From: Mesostigma viride
Taxonomy: Eukaryota > Streptophyta > Mesostigmatophyceae > Mesostigmatales > Mesostigmataceae
DNA length: 64,000 bases
Assembly (NCBI GenBank): GCA_009746045.1
Contig: RPFO01000667.1
Span: 5,310,719-5,374,718 of the forward strand
Direction: 5' to 3'
The notes beneath the pieces were generated by a model that saw only the letters and a list, made by a program, of their open reading frames with translations, searched no databases and was not told the DNA's origin. A program made the translations under genes and the position numbers. This document shows, piece by piece, positions 1 through 12,188 of the stretch. Numbering within the stretch: position 1 is the stretch's first letter; every line of letters starts with the position of its first letter.

Positions 1-511
1 ATGCAGAGCTCACCTCAAGGAGCTCCTGACGAATCAAACCCGTGTTTCCAGAGAAGGAGGTGCCGCGGAGGTGCCTCGTGTCGCCATGGTGATGGAGCAG
101 CAACGGGAAATCTTCTGCTACAACTGCGGGCAGCCCGGGCACACACGCCGCGCATGTAAGGGTAAGGTTGTCGCTAATTCTGAGTCCTTCCCTCCCTGCA
201 CTTTCTGTAATAGGACTAACCATCTGGCTAAGGATTGCTACTTTCGCAAGTGCAAGTCTTGTGGCAATTCTGGACATGATGCGTCTGCCTGCAGGAGCAA
301 GGCGGGCGCTGGACCCAAGGATACCCAGATGGAGGTCCTCAAGCTGCTGCAGCAGATCTCCCAAGCCGTCAAGAGCGGTGCCCTTCGTGGTGGCGACGCT
401 TCTCAGCCGCGTGGTGGTGACGCTTCCCAGCCGCGTGGTGGTGATGCTTCTCAGCCGCGGGGTGGCAATACCTCTCGTGGCCGCAAGAGGAAGCAGCAGC
501 AGAAAAACTAG
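1..511 (+). CDS. Gag C-terminal part with three CCHC zinc knuckles (partial)
   Basis: The frame is open from base 2 with no start needed, so the protein begins upstream of the window. Three CX2CX4HX4C knuckles follow one another (CYNCGQPGHTRRAC, CTFCNRTNHLAKDC, CKSCGNSGHDASAC). Such knuckles bind the element's RNA during packaging in retrotransposon capsid proteins. After them come four near-identical RGGDASQP-type repeats encoded by a 24-bp tandem repeat, then a basic tail ending at a TAG (509-511). The heptamer GAAAAAC sits directly before the stop. In the -1 frame the reading continues open to 630, so a programmed -1 frameshift or a later indel is possible. Confidence 0.8.
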   Translation, partial: CRAHLKELLTNQTRVSREGGAAEVPRVAMVMEQQREIFCYNCGQPGHTRRACKGKVVANSESFPPCTFCNRTNHLAKDCYFRKCKSCGNSGHDASACRSKAGAGPKDTQMEVLKLLQQISQAVKSGALRGGDASQPRGGDASQPRGGDASQPRGGNTSRGRKRKQQQKN

Positions 512-598
512 ATGATCCTCTCTGTTTATATAACCCCTACAGCGTCCTTATGGATGCTGATGAGAGTGGACTCATGGCAGATGAGGCCTGCCAGGTGG

Positions 599-2106
599 TA
601 GGCCGGGGCTCCAGCAGTAACCCCTACTGACCGTAAAGCTGCCCCAGTGAGCAGCAGTAAAAGTGCCCCTGTTTGTGGCATTCCTATCCATGCCTGGAAT
701 AAAAAGAGTACCCCAGAGGGAACTCTTCCTGTAAATAATACATGTGGATCTGCTCCTGGTTGTAGACAGATGCCACATGGTGTTGCCCAGGTGAGCAACG
801 TATCTGTGAACAATACATGTGGTGCAGCTCCCGTTTGTAGCCAAGCACCCATTGATATTGTTAACAGTCAAGCTCCTCAGAGCAATAATCCTTGTTATAT
901 TGATAATAAAAACTTGGACTCTTGCTCTGCCAGGAACGTGGATGCCCGTCCATGTCCTGAAGAGCCTGAGCCTAATGATTGTATTAATCTTAGGACTCTG
1001 GCTAAGAGTTTGCATGATGCCTGTGGCCATGGAAACAATGCCATTAGGCTTGTTCAAGCCATTAATAACAAGGCTCTCTGGCAGGCTTATCAAGATGTCA
1101 GAGAACATTGTGTGTGCCAATTGTGTGCTAACAAGCCTTCCAAACGTCATGCAAAGCATCCTGCAGATGGTAGGGGTAATCTACAAGCTGATATCCTCTA
1201 CTTCACCAATTACAGGCAATTGCCTTACTTGGTGGCTGTGGATGAATGGTCAGGCTACATTGGAATTGAACCTATGGCAGCAGGGGATGAGAATACTCTC
1301 CATGCCGCAGTTCTTGTTATTCTGCAGAAGTTTGCAGTTATTCATAAGCTGCAGATGGACTTGCAGTTTAACTGCCTGACCAAATACTCTGATCTGCCTT
1401 TCCTAAGGATTGTGGGTCGTGAAGATCACCAAGCCCAAGGCAAGGTTGACAGATATATACAGGAGCTTAAGAAGTTGGTAATATCCGGGGACTATCCTGA
1501 GATGTTTAAACCAACTTTTGCTGTCAGGTGTTTGGGTGCTGCAAAAGTGGAAAACACCATGAACAACCGTTTTCATACTATCAAGGTGCGTGGTGTTCCA
1601 CGGCTGGTCTCACCTCGTGGACTAGCAGGTGGCCTCTACCCTGATGACATCATGCAGGCATGGAGTAAGCAGAGGTGGGCACAGTATGCTCATCTCTGTG
1701 AAAAGGATAAACAGAGAGGAGAATCATTAAAATTTGAGGTGGGAGACCAGGTGATCTTCCACAAAGAAAATGCTCCTGGTAAACGTGGTTATTGGCAGGG
1801 TCCAGGGACCATAACCTCAGTTGACCTGGAGATGAAAACTGCTGATGTGGTCTGGAATGGGACCACTTATCATCTGGCTTGGAATAGATTGAAGAGAGAT
1901 CCAATGAACGTTCAAGAAAATCCCCTGGAAATTATGGCCCCTGAAGAGGCACTTGGATCTCCCAATCTTTCCTGTCCACCTTTGGCCAGTGAACAGGCTG
2001 GACTCCAACTACCAGAAAGGGCGGCCTCCCATCAACTGGAGCCTACTACTCAGCAAGCTCAGCCTAAGACATTGACTGGGATATCACAGGATGATATGGA
2101 TGAAGC
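599..2106 (+). pseudogene. Pol, 5' part: integrase and C-terminal module, cut by a hAT insertion
   Basis: The frame is the same as gag, open after a second in-frame TAG at 596-598. The HHCC zinc-binding region of integrase is visible near 1010-1140 (HDACGH...CQLC). The core follows with an Asp in LQADIL and an Asp in QMDLQF. The position where integrases carry the third catalytic residue (NGxxER) reads QGKVDR, so the usual Glu is an Asp. A C-terminal module near 1730-1890 (VGDQVIF...WQGPGTI...WNRLKR) resembles the DNA-binding tails of retroelement integrases. The frame runs into hAT DNA at 2107. Removing the hAT element plus one 8-bp target copy puts this part in frame with 3452-5828. Confidence 0.8.
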
Positions 2107-3443
2107 CCGGGTTGGTCAGTACGCCGTACGGAGCCGCAGAAGTACGGGAAAACGTACACTGAAGGCCTCCGCCGTATGTACGCGTACTTTACTTCAGAAT
2201 ACGCGGTTTGGACTTAGAATTTTTCGGGGGTACCAGCGGGCAGCGGGCACTGGCGCGGTGCCCAGGTTCTGGGCGCGTCGCGTTCACTGCACATTTGAGA
2301 TTTTTACTACTAGAAGTAGATGCGTACAGTTCTTTCCATAAAGCGCAAGCCTTGCAAAATCTTTGGCCGGTAGGAGACAGCTAGGACTAGGTACATCACG
2401 CATAATGACAGCAAATGCCAGCTGTGCTACTGACGGTGTAATGCAATATAGCGAGGACGAGGCCAGTGCGACTGTGCGATAGTGTGCAGCCATTTTCGAT
2501 TTGCAGCCATGCCGAAGAAAGGGCCTGAATGGGATTTCGTTGTCGAGAAGAAAGAAGCAGTCACGGATGCTGTTAGTAACACAACGCAGTATGTGTCGAG
2601 GATGTTCTGCTCATTTTGCAACAAGAACTTCTCCTACAAGGCGGGGCCAATAAGCGTATTCCGAGTCCGTGCACACTTTGCCGGAATCGCAGGGGAAGGG
2701 GTGTTACCCTGCGACAAAATTCCACCGAATATCCGGAACAGGTTTCTCAGGATTGCTAACAACAAGTTGCAGAAGTCAGACGCCAAGAAGGTGCACACTT
2801 TGAACAGGGCAATGGCGGAGATGGGAGGGGCTGCGCCGGCTGACTTGTCGTCGGTTCCCAGCAAGCATCAAGGCCAGCTGAGCATCACCAAATGGCTGGT
2901 TCCCGTCGACGAACAAGGTATCCAGCTGCTGGCTGCCGAATTTTTATCGAGAACGGCATTGCCTTCAATGCGGCTGAGAGCGCCTCTTTCAAGCAGATGG
3001 TGGCCGGCATGATCCAATACAAAGGAGGGCACGTCACCCCTCCTTCTCGGAAGTTGTTGGGTGGCGAGCTGCTCGTGAAGAAGTTAGTTGTGTCTTATGT
3101 CCTCTCATGCATTATATAGTGGATGGCTTTCCTTACAATTAACTAATTAATTGATTCCTTACAGTTCCCGTTGCAGTCTGCTCCCCCCAGCATTTAACAA
3201 ATCATAATCAGATAGGATTGCAGGGCATAAATTAATGGAAGATGTTAATAAATAAGCATATACACCAAATTTCAGTTGCAATAACTGCATGACCATCATC
3301 AAGGAGCGTGCTAATTGGGTGACTGACAATTGGACCACAAAAACGGTCGCGTATTTTACCGCCGCGTATTTTACACCCCCCACGTATAATACGCGTATTT
3401 TAGGTCCGCGTATTATACCCCGTACCCGTATTTGCCAACCTAG
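2107..3443 (+). mobile_element. hAT-family DNA transposon (1337 bp, decayed) inside copia pol
   Basis: The insert is flanked by the 8-bp direct repeat GATGAAGC (2099-2106 and 3444-3451), the target duplication length typical of hAT elements. Its ends are imperfect inverted repeats, CCGGGTTGG on the left and the complement of CTAGGTTGG on the right. It encodes the N-terminal part of a BED-finger hAT transposase. A related 538-bp element with the same ends lies at 59566-60103. Confidence 0.85.
2509..3115 (+). pseudogene. hAT transposase N-terminal fragment with BED-type zinc finger
   Basis: ATG 2509 opens a frame reading WDFVVEKKEA, then a CX2C pair (FCSFC) with downstream His and Cys (RAHFAG...VLPC), matching BED fingers of hAT transposases. 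Near 2920-2940 the coding signal shifts to another frame, which reads FIENGIAFNAAESASFKQMV and PPSRKLL. This is the conserved hAT segment after the finger. The catalytic RNase H-like and dimerisation domains are missing, so the copy cannot move itself. BED fingers bind the terminal repeats of the element. Confidence 0.7.
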
Positions 3444-3451
3444 GATGAAGC

Positions 3452-5828
3452 TGACTTGTTGGATAATAGGGTGTCTGATCAGCACCGGAAGCTCCGGCCG
3501 TTGGAACATGGGCTTGAGACCCCTGGGCAGGTGGATAACATATTTCAGTCTGAACAGCCAAAGCTTGGATCCAATTACCCTGGTAATAAGCCATTGCCCT
3601 TGGAGACTGATGGGATTCCAGCCCTAGGAAGACAAGCTGAGGAGGGGTTGTCCAGGTTGAACACTCAGCTCGGCAAGAGAGGCAATCCTCAAGAGCTTCG
3701 GGATATTGTAAAGAAGCTCAAGCCCTCACTAAAGATTGCCAAAATAACTTCTCTTCTAGAGAAGGGCATGGACCTTGATGGCTTTGATGTGGATACCAAA
3801 GCAGAGGTCTCTGTCACCTCGCCCTTTAATGCTTTGCTGGATAAGTATTCCCTTGAACCCAGTCCATGGACTATTGTCCAAGACTTTGCGGGTAACACTG
3901 ATCATCAAGTTCTTGGGAATATCACTATCCCATTCTTGGGTGAGTCTTTGACACTTTGTGTTGTTGATGGCTATAAGGGACCCACTCTCATTGGCCAGCC
4001 ATTCTTGGTGACTCCCGGTGTTACCATTGTTGATGGCCCCAATAACACAAAGAGTCTCCTAAAAACCCATTGTGACCCAATTCCTCTGGAATCATTCAGA
4101 TGTCTCTTGCCTCTTGAAATGTTCCAGAAGGCAAATTGGAAGACCGCCTGTGTCGGTTCAATAAAAGGAGCAGAATGGGGAAGGGATATACCCCCAGCTT
4201 CTGAGCTGGTAGAACCCGCCCAGCTCAGTGTGACTTCTCTTGGTCTCACAAAAAGGTCATTTGCTGCTCATAGCCCCATGTCCTTTGATGATGTAGACCT
4301 GGATTGTCACACTTTCGCTGGCCTTGAGGCCTGGCGAGTAGCATTGGCGCGTGCGCTCCAGGAGTGGCAAACGCTGGATGTTTTTGAAGGCATTTCAGAA
4401 CCTCCACCCAATGCTCAAATGCTTCAGTTGCGTTTTGTATGCAAGATGAAGAGCAAGCTTGGTGAGCCTCCCATACCAAACGCACGTCCAGTCGTGACCC
4501 AGTTCCATGGTACTACAGACTTTGATAAGGAGGAGCTGTACACTCCTGGCCTGTCACATCCTGTTCTCAGGCTTATTCTTAGTCTGTACCTTGGTGCTTT
4601 GGACTATGGCTTGGATTATGGAGCAGAAATTGATGACTTCACCAGGGCCTTTTTGCATGGTGATCCTCAGGTGGCCAGAGCCACTTGGCAAGCTCAAAGA
4701 CCCTGTTGTGTTAAGACCCCAGCATGCTGGATAGCTGAAGTAGGTCATCCCTACATGCAGCCTAAAGTGGGCTGGGAAGGACTGGTCAGCAGTCCAGTCA
4801 TCTGGTATGAAACCATTGCTCCTGCCATCCAGGAGAGATGTCAGATGCAACAATCTCATCTTGCTTATTGTCTCTTTGTGGGGCAATCCAAAGGACAACC
4901 CACCTGGGCTACCTTACATGGAGATGATATGCAACGCATTGGTCCCAAGGGATGGTTGAATGAGACCTATAAAAGGCTCAATGACAAGTCCCCTATTGGT
5001 ACCAGAGCATGGTTTAGTAAAAACAGCCAGGTACCTTACTGTGGCATTGGCTGTACCCTTTTCCAGGATGACAAAGGATGGCATCTTAAGCTGCAATCGG
5101 CGAAGGGGTATAAAGAAAAAGTAATAACTCAGTTGCCCAAGAGAGTAACTGAGGAGAATGCCCCTACGGTTAAAGGTCAACTGGGTTGGCTGGCTGCCAC
5201 AACTAACCCTGACCTGGCAGTACAGAGTAGGATGCCAGACTCTGTTGTTGTAGGAGAAGGAAGGAGGCGCCTGGAGAGCTGCCTCAATGAATCTCCTGAC
5301 TTGGTGTTGTCCGGTGTAGACTGGCATGGGCGCATCATCATAGACGCCTACACAGATGCTAGCCAAGAGTCTAGATCTGCCAACAAGATTGGTGCCAGAG
5401 CCGGATGCCTGATCACCATCAGGAATGAAGGCAAACAGCCCTCGTTGGTATACTGGTCCAGTAACCTTCAGAGGAGGCGGTTTGCTGGCATTGACACCGC
5501 TGAGTGCAGGGCATACGCCATGTGCATTCGCGATGCCATATACATAAGAGAGCTACTCTTATGGTGTCTGAGTCAGATAAGACCTCAACCCGTGATTGAT
5601 GTCAGGGTTTATTGTGATAATAAGCCCGTGGTCTCTTTTATCAAGAATGAGAGGGCCACTACTACTGACTTGGACTACCTTGTGGCAAAGGAGTTGTCCA
5701 GCCACTGTATAACCATACATCTGCCAGGACACTCAAATCCTGCTGATGCTATGACCAAGCTTCCACGACTGGCCCTTAATGGGTACCAGTTGCTGCGGTC
5801 CATGATGGCTGGGAAACCCTTGTCATGA
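3452..5828 (+). pseudogene. Pol, 3' part: retropepsin-like segment, reverse transcriptase and RNase H
   Basis: A retropepsin-like segment lies near 3770-4060: VDTKAEVSV in place of the usual DTGA, and TLIGQPFL resembling the second protease motif. Copia-type RT follows at about 4300-5100. It has IDDFTRAFLHG (first catalytic Asp) and LHGDDM where most copia elements have YVDD. RNase H is at about 5330-5780 with IDAYTDAS, AECRAYA and YCDNKPVV, ending ADAMTKL as in copia elements. The frame stops at TGA 5826-5828. The frame opens directly at the right hAT target duplication, and its first codons have no start of their own. Finding the protease after integrase is unusual; copia elements carry it before integrase. 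Confidence 0.85.
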
Positions 5829-6577
5829 GGAGTAATCTGGGAGCCTGAGCCTAATGCTCCTCCTGTAGGTTTTTATCCCCCTGGAGGTTTTGTCCTCTCT
5901 GGAGAAGAGGTTTTCCTTCAGATTTGGGTTTTCCCTACAGCAGGTTACACCAACCATGCAATGATGAGATGCAAACTCCATAAGACCCAAGTGAGTCCCC
6001 ATTGCCCACATATGTGAAAGTGAACTGGCCAGGTGCGGCCGAACATCAATGAATACATCTAAGCCTTATCACTTTCACAAGGGAAAGAATGGCTGGAGTT
6101 GGTTGGAGACCCATCTAGGGTCCACATGGGTCCTCAGAGATAGAGGATCTTGTACAGATTACTACAATATACTTTATTGTAGTATTGGGCCAATGGCTGT
6201 ACTTCACTAGTACTCGCCAATGGGATAACGCCACGTAGAATATGTGGGCGTCTCCCAGGCCTCCACGTCACCGGCTGGTCAAGGGCCGGTGTAGTACTGT
6301 CAATAGGACTGAGCCGACTATCGGCCTATTATGTATGCGCATCTGCCTTGGTACCTCCTAGAGGATTCTAGAAGTATCTAACACGCGGCATGCACTGAAC
6401 TACACGGAATGCATGTCCACGTAGGATATTCAGCAAGACTGATGAAGGTGCCAAGCGCAATAGAATATATGCGCAACGAAGACGAATTATGCAGCAACGA
6501 CAATAACGTATGAGAACAATAAACACAACGTTCATTTCATGCTTTCTGATTTACATCGCATTCCATTTATTTGCAAC
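5829..6577 (+). other. Copia 3' region and probable 3' LTR
   Basis: There is no coding signal after pol. The stretch should include the polypurine tract and 3' LTR, but the partner LTR is outside the window, so ends are not called. Confidence 0.4.
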
Positions 6578-7726
<1,149 letters not shown>

Positions 7727-8785
7727 GTGTCCCACGCCGCACATGCCTGGGCGGCAGCAGAGAATCTCTAGTGGCCGAGGGCCGGATATATTAGGCTGCG
7801 GTGTAAGGTGTGTACCTTACAGCATGAGGTGGGCCCCGCCGCGCCGGCACCTAGGAGAGCCAGCCGTCTGGCCGGATCCGCGCCGGGTACTTTTCTCCAC
7901 AGCCGGATCCGTCCGGATCCGGCAGCCGGATCCGACGGATCCGGCTGTAAACGAAGCGCTGCCGGGTGTGCAAGCGGACAAAGATCCGTCTGGAAGTTCC
8001 TGACTTCCAGTGTGAGAAGCCGGGGCCGAAGATTTGCTTTGCGTTCAGGCCTGACATGCCCACATTATGACGACCGCGGCAAACCGAAACGGCTGTAGAG
8101 CTGCCATAAGCAGGGCCACTGGACCAGTCTGTGGCTCCCTTTACTAGGTAGTTCATAACCCTGCAAGCGGGAATGAACTCGGACCATTTCATGTCAAGCC
8201 GTCTTGCGGGACTCGGCCGATGGACTTTATAACGTATCCGTCTGAAATTGTCCGTTGGATCCAGGATCCAACGCTCCATCATCCACCCCTATACTGTAAC
8301 TCTTTTCGGATGGTCCCTTCGTTTCTGGAAACGACGGCGCCGGGATGGCTCCGTACGTTCATCCCGATATCTTCACAGATCTCAACTTGCTTGGGTTGTT
8401 AATTGTGTTGTTGTTGTTTACTTGTTGTCGTTGTCGTTGTTGCCGGTTGTGTGGGTGTTTCCGCTTACACGTTGTTGTTGTAGTAGTAGTTGTTGTTGTT
8501 CCACCGCGCCACAGGCACTCGACCGCCCCCGCCCACTTGTGGTGGCTTGCGCCACCTTTACGCCAGTCAACCCGTCGCCCCTCGGGTTGTGGACAACGCC
8601 TCCACCATCCGACGGCCCCAGTCCCTCGCGTCGCGTCTATGCGGTTTTTCGGCTACCACTATGCGGTTTTCGGCTACCATGACTATGCGGTTTTCGGCTA
8701 CCGGCACTATGCGGTTCTCGGGTGTACCTGTCCGTCGGTCCGTTGGATTCACACATATGACGGCGGTCGTAAATCGGTGGGAGAG
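7727..8785. other. Non-coding repeat-rich stretch with GGATCC palindromes and a minisatellite
   Basis: No gene is seen. At 7900-7947 several GGATCCG units form a near-palindrome, and at 8253-8273 another GGATCC-centred palindrome occurs. At 8639-8722 the unit TATGCGGTTTTCGGCTACC repeats about four times with small changes. At 8400-8500 there are impure GTT runs. Confidence 0.6.
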
Positions 8786-9038
8786 TACACCCCCCCCACA
8801 CACGTTTAAGATTCTCAGGTTTAAGATCATGAGCCCCTGGATTTGACCTCTACTAGAAGTATAATTGTAGTAGAATATGTGCTACATGACCTCCCCACGG
8901 AGGCATGTTATAATTTAATTTTTAATTTTAATATAGTAGAACTTAGTAGAATCGAATCACAGTAGTAAGATTTTTTAAGATCATGAGCCCTGGATTGGTC
9001 GGACCCCAATCTTGAACGTGTGTGGGGGGGGTGTAAAT
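8785..9038. mobile_element. Small inverted-repeat element interrupted by a truncated LINE tail
   Basis: The ends carry inverted copies of ACACCCCCCCCACACACGTT (8787 onward, and complement near 9012-9037). Inside, TTTAAGATCATGAGCCC..TGGATT occurs directly repeated at 8820-8843 and 8974-8996. These repeats flank a 130-bp piece that contains the LINE-A terminal hairpin (8885-8907) and an A/T-rich tail. This looks like a 23-bp target duplication around a short retroposed fragment. Confidence 0.55.
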
Positions 9039-9095
9039 GGGTGGGAGAGAGGAGCATTGTTGTTGATTCCCACGCAGGTGACTGATGACTGATGA

Positions 9096-9627
9096 CAGGG
9101 TTTTCACACTCGGGTTTTTTTCGGTCGAATTGTTTGGACGCTCCGGCGAAATTCGGCGGACTTTCGGCCAAAAGTGGTATGCGCCGGAACAGGGCCGTGC
9201 ACGCGCCGGGCTTGACACGCTGTACGGGCTGCGAAAAAATGGCAAGTTTTTTACGGCTGTTTCCGTGGGCTGGTCAGACATGTTCAGAATTGGGCATGCG
9301 ACCCTGATGCGAAGGGAATTTCGACCGTCCAGGTGGACGCATCCTATTGGGTCGGACAAGTAAAAACTTGTGGCGCGGCGCCTCCCCGGCCACAAATGGG
9401 GTGGAATTCCAGTGGTATTGGGTGGTAGACCCATTTGGGGGTCTACCACCCAATACCACTGAATTCCACCTGATTTGGCCAAATTCAGTGGTATTACGGT
9501 GGATCAACGGAAAAGACCCGTTTTTCCGTTTCGGACCGGAAAAACCCAGTGTGAAAAAGTTTTGTCGAATTTTTTCCGGCCAAAACGGAAATTCGACCGA
9601 AAAAAACCCGAGTGTGAAAACCCAGTG
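9096..9627. mobile_element. MITE-like element with about 36-bp terminal inverted repeats
   Basis: GGGTTTTCACACTCGGG and the following T-run plus CGGTCGAATT at the left end recur as the exact complement at 9590-9627, with one base missing in the left tip. No transposase is seen. A further internal inverted repeat at about 9395-9471 has arms of about 38 bp and a loop of about 7 nt. Target duplications are unclear. Confidence 0.65.
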
Positions 9628-9672
9628 ACGGACTGCGCGGGATCCACTGACTCACGGACGTACGTATCCATG

Positions 9673-10441
9673 GGACCATATTTTTCAGACTCATGAGTCT
9701 GGATGCGCATCCAGACTCACCCGAGCCTAGTGGCGCGGTACTCCAAGCAGGTCCGTAGCAGGTCCGTAGCCTGCATACAAGGCTCGCCTGTCGGCCGCTG
9801 GGCCTGCGGGCGCGTAAATTAGTTAGGCGCCGTAAGTGCAGCCAGGACGTGCAGCCATGGCGGGAGAAACATTCCGGAAATTGACGGGGGCGGCATGGAC
9901 ATTTACCTAAACGTAGATTAACGTTTCAATATCTTGTTGCTAAGCATGCAAGTTATCATTAATTGCAATTCGATAGATAAGGCATTTTATAATGGATTTT
10001 CTCCAGAGCTTGACAGTGTTTGTCGTGGACGACTGGTCCAATCCAGTAAATCAAGGGTCGGCATTACTATCGATTGTTCCTTTGGATTGCTGCATTTGCC
10101 AATTGAGCTTCACTTCGAAGAGTGATATTGCCTTGTTATGTTGCCAGGCGGAGCAAATGTTGCCAGGCGAGTTACCGTCGACTGTGCTCGCCATCACCTT
10201 GCAACAGTTGTAAGTACATGCAACTGGCGAGCGGGGTTGCTGGTGCTCTTTTCTTTCCTGCGAGCTGTCTTGGTTCTTCTGCGTTGTGCATTGTTTCTCG
10301 ATGCATGTAGGGGCGCGCATGTAAGCAGGCTTGCTTTCTTTGGGTCAGGTCCCGATGGTGCGTTGTCAATCGAGGGAGCCCATCATAATTATTTTTATTG
10401 TTTTTATTTTTTATTTTGACGCAGGCGTGCTTGCTGGGTAT
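9673..10441 (+). repeat. Left inverted arm of the 13-kb element
   Basis: Matches the complement of 21969-22694 nearly base for base over about 720 bp. The tip holds two adjacent perfect palindromes, CAGACTCATGAGTCTG and TGGATGCGCATCCA. An A/T-rich insertion of about 30 bp near 10387-10418 is absent from the other arm. A 63-codon frame (9934-10125) is present in both arms but shows no known domain. Confidence 0.8.
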
Positions 10442-10589
10442 GGTTATATATTTTAAAAATATAATTACTTACAGCAGAGTGAAATCACTCAAACCAAAGC
10501 AAACGCCCAGCTATAAACCTATATACAGAGCCATGTCAAAGCTCTATACTACGATAAGACCAATGGAAACGCCTAACGGGAGGAACCTA

Positions 10590-11240
10590 ATAGCCCTGCT
10601 GCACCGCATAATCAGCCCGCGTACGGCGGAGCATGATGTCAGCCATGGCCCGAGTCAGCGCCACCGACAAGCGCTGACGCCAATATGACGTCCAGGTCCG
10701 CGCCGACCATGGGGCCCGCTGGCCCTCCAGGTCCAGCCGGTCCTCCCGGAGCCGGCAACACTCCTTGAAGAAGGCGGAGGTCAGGGGCCCCATGGCCCCA
10801 AACTCCTCCAGGACAAAGGGCACCACACGATGGTGCCCGACGTCGCCGTAGGCCAGGAGCTTGGCCCGCTCCGCCCGGTCCGCCGTGTAACCTGCCGTGA
10901 GGGAGGCCCCAGCCACGTGGCTAAGAGCCAAGGGCCGCGCCACCGAAACGTCAATAAGCAGATGCCGGCCACCCCCCTCAAAGTCCAGCACCACGATGTC
11001 AGGCCGGTGGTTGGGGGAATAGAAGGCAGCGCCATCCGCATCCTCGGACCGGATGTTCGCGTGGGGGAAAACCGACCGAATCATGGCGAGCACCACCGTC
11101 AGGAGGACAGTGTGCAAATACAAATACCAATTCTGATTCTGTTGGCCCCCCATGCAGGCAAGGTAGTGAGTCCCCGTGGGATCCAGCGGCTGCCCACAGC
11201 TACCACAAGGCCGCCCGGCCGGAACAAGAGGCTGCGGTTA
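10590..11240 (-). pseudogene. LINE C-terminal zinc finger and PD-(D/E)XK-like endonuclease domain
   Basis: Read on the minus strand, a CGSCG...GTHYLAC zinc motif (about 11200-11150) is followed by RPDIVVLDF...LLIDVSV. This is the PD-x(n)-(D/E)-x-(V/T) pattern of the restriction-like endonucleases at the C-terminus of some non-LTR retrotransposons. The end is basic (LRRTRADYAVQQGY). Such a domain nicks the target for reverse transcription. No reverse transcriptase precedes it here, so it is a truncated copy. It differs from the LINE-A and LINE-B fragments at 26-38 kb. Confidence 0.6.
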
Positions 11241-11307
11241 TATATTTGTGGTTATATACTTCATACTTATGGCTATATACTTTATAGTATTGTTCGCTGC
11301 CGAGCAG

Positions 11308-11530
11308 CCATGGCTTTCATGGCTGTCATGGCTGTCATGGCTGTCATGGCTGTCATGGCTGTCATGGCTGTCATGGCTGTCATGGCTGCCATGGCTGTCA
11401 TGGCTGTCATGGCTGTCATGGCGGTCATGGCTGTCATGGCTGTCATGGCGGTCATGGCTGTCATGGCTGTCATGGCTGTCATGGCTGTCATGGCTGTCAT
11501 GGCTGTCATGGCTATCATGGCTGTCATGGC
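11308..11530 (+). repeat. 9-bp minisatellite (ATGGCTGTC)n, left part
   Basis: About 24 units with few variants. The array is continued after an inserted element at 12011. The same 9-mer appears complemented at 20489-20776. Reading frames of repeated MAV or DSH residues are by-products. Confidence 0.9.
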
Positions 11531-12010
11531 CACTACAATACGCTTCCGCGGACACCTTTTTCAGCGGGGAAAGTGCCCCCGGGCTTCCGGGACAAATTCA
11601 GCAAGCGCTGCGGAACTTAGATACTAAAATTTCGTTTTTGGTTCGTACCGTACAGCCAATCATTTTGCGCCCGGATCAAATTGTGATCTTGGGACTGAAC
11701 ACGAAAATTTCAGCGGAACGTACGAAACACCAACGCAACTACAGAAAATTTTCAGTGACGAAACTGTAGTACCGTGTACCCAAGCAAAATGTAGTAGGAC
11801 TTCGCTAAATTCACGTTCGGAATTTTTCCCCGCAAGATTCCCCCGCAAGATTCCCCCGCACGATTCCCCCCGCTAGGTTCAGGCTCCAGTCGATGCTCGC
11901 GAAATGGCGCAAAAAAAGAAACATATGTTAAAATCAACGGTGCGAATCCTCGTTACCGCTCGGGTAACATTCACACTCATTTCGCGTCTCCTACGAACCG
12001 TATTGTAGTG
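11531..12010. mobile_element. 480-bp CACTA-like non-autonomous element inserted in a minisatellite
   Basis: The ends are CACTACAATACG and its exact complement CGTATTGTAGTG, with looser similarity further in. CACTA (EnSpm) elements begin with CACTA. The 9-bp array breaks after ATGGC and resumes with GCTGTC, so a 2-bp GC duplication restores the phase of the array. No transposase is encoded. Confidence 0.7.
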
Positions 12011-12188
12011 GCTGTCATGGCTGTCATGGCTGTCATGGCTGTCATGGCTGTCATGGCTGTCATGGCTGTCATGGCTGTCATGGCTGTCATGGCTGTCATG
12101 GCTGTCATGGCTTTCATGGCTGTCATGGCTGTCATGGCTGTCATGGCTGTCATGGCTGTCATGGCTGTCATGGCTATCATGACTGCCA
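12011..12188 (+). repeat. 9-bp minisatellite (ATGGCTGTC)n, right part
   Basis: About 20 units, the continuation of the array at 11308-11530 beyond the CACTA-like insertion. Confidence 0.9.

Larger units (their letters stand above)
1..6530 (+). mobile_element. Ty1/copia-like LTR retrotransposon, 5' end outside window
   Basis: The block reads gag zinc knuckles, integrase, a retropepsin-like segment, reverse transcriptase and RNase H in one direction. RT and RNase H follow integrase, which is the Pseudoviridae (copia) order. The 5' LTR lies upstream of the window. The 3' LTR must lie within about 5829-6530, but I could not fix its ends without the partner LTR. A hAT element at 2107-3443 interrupts pol, and the gag-pol junction carries stop codons, so this copy is not intact. 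Confidence 0.85.

Noticed and set aside
8248-8846. Overlapping frames of 118-154 codons
   Set aside because: Low-complexity Val/Cys runs and minisatellite; no recognisable protein.
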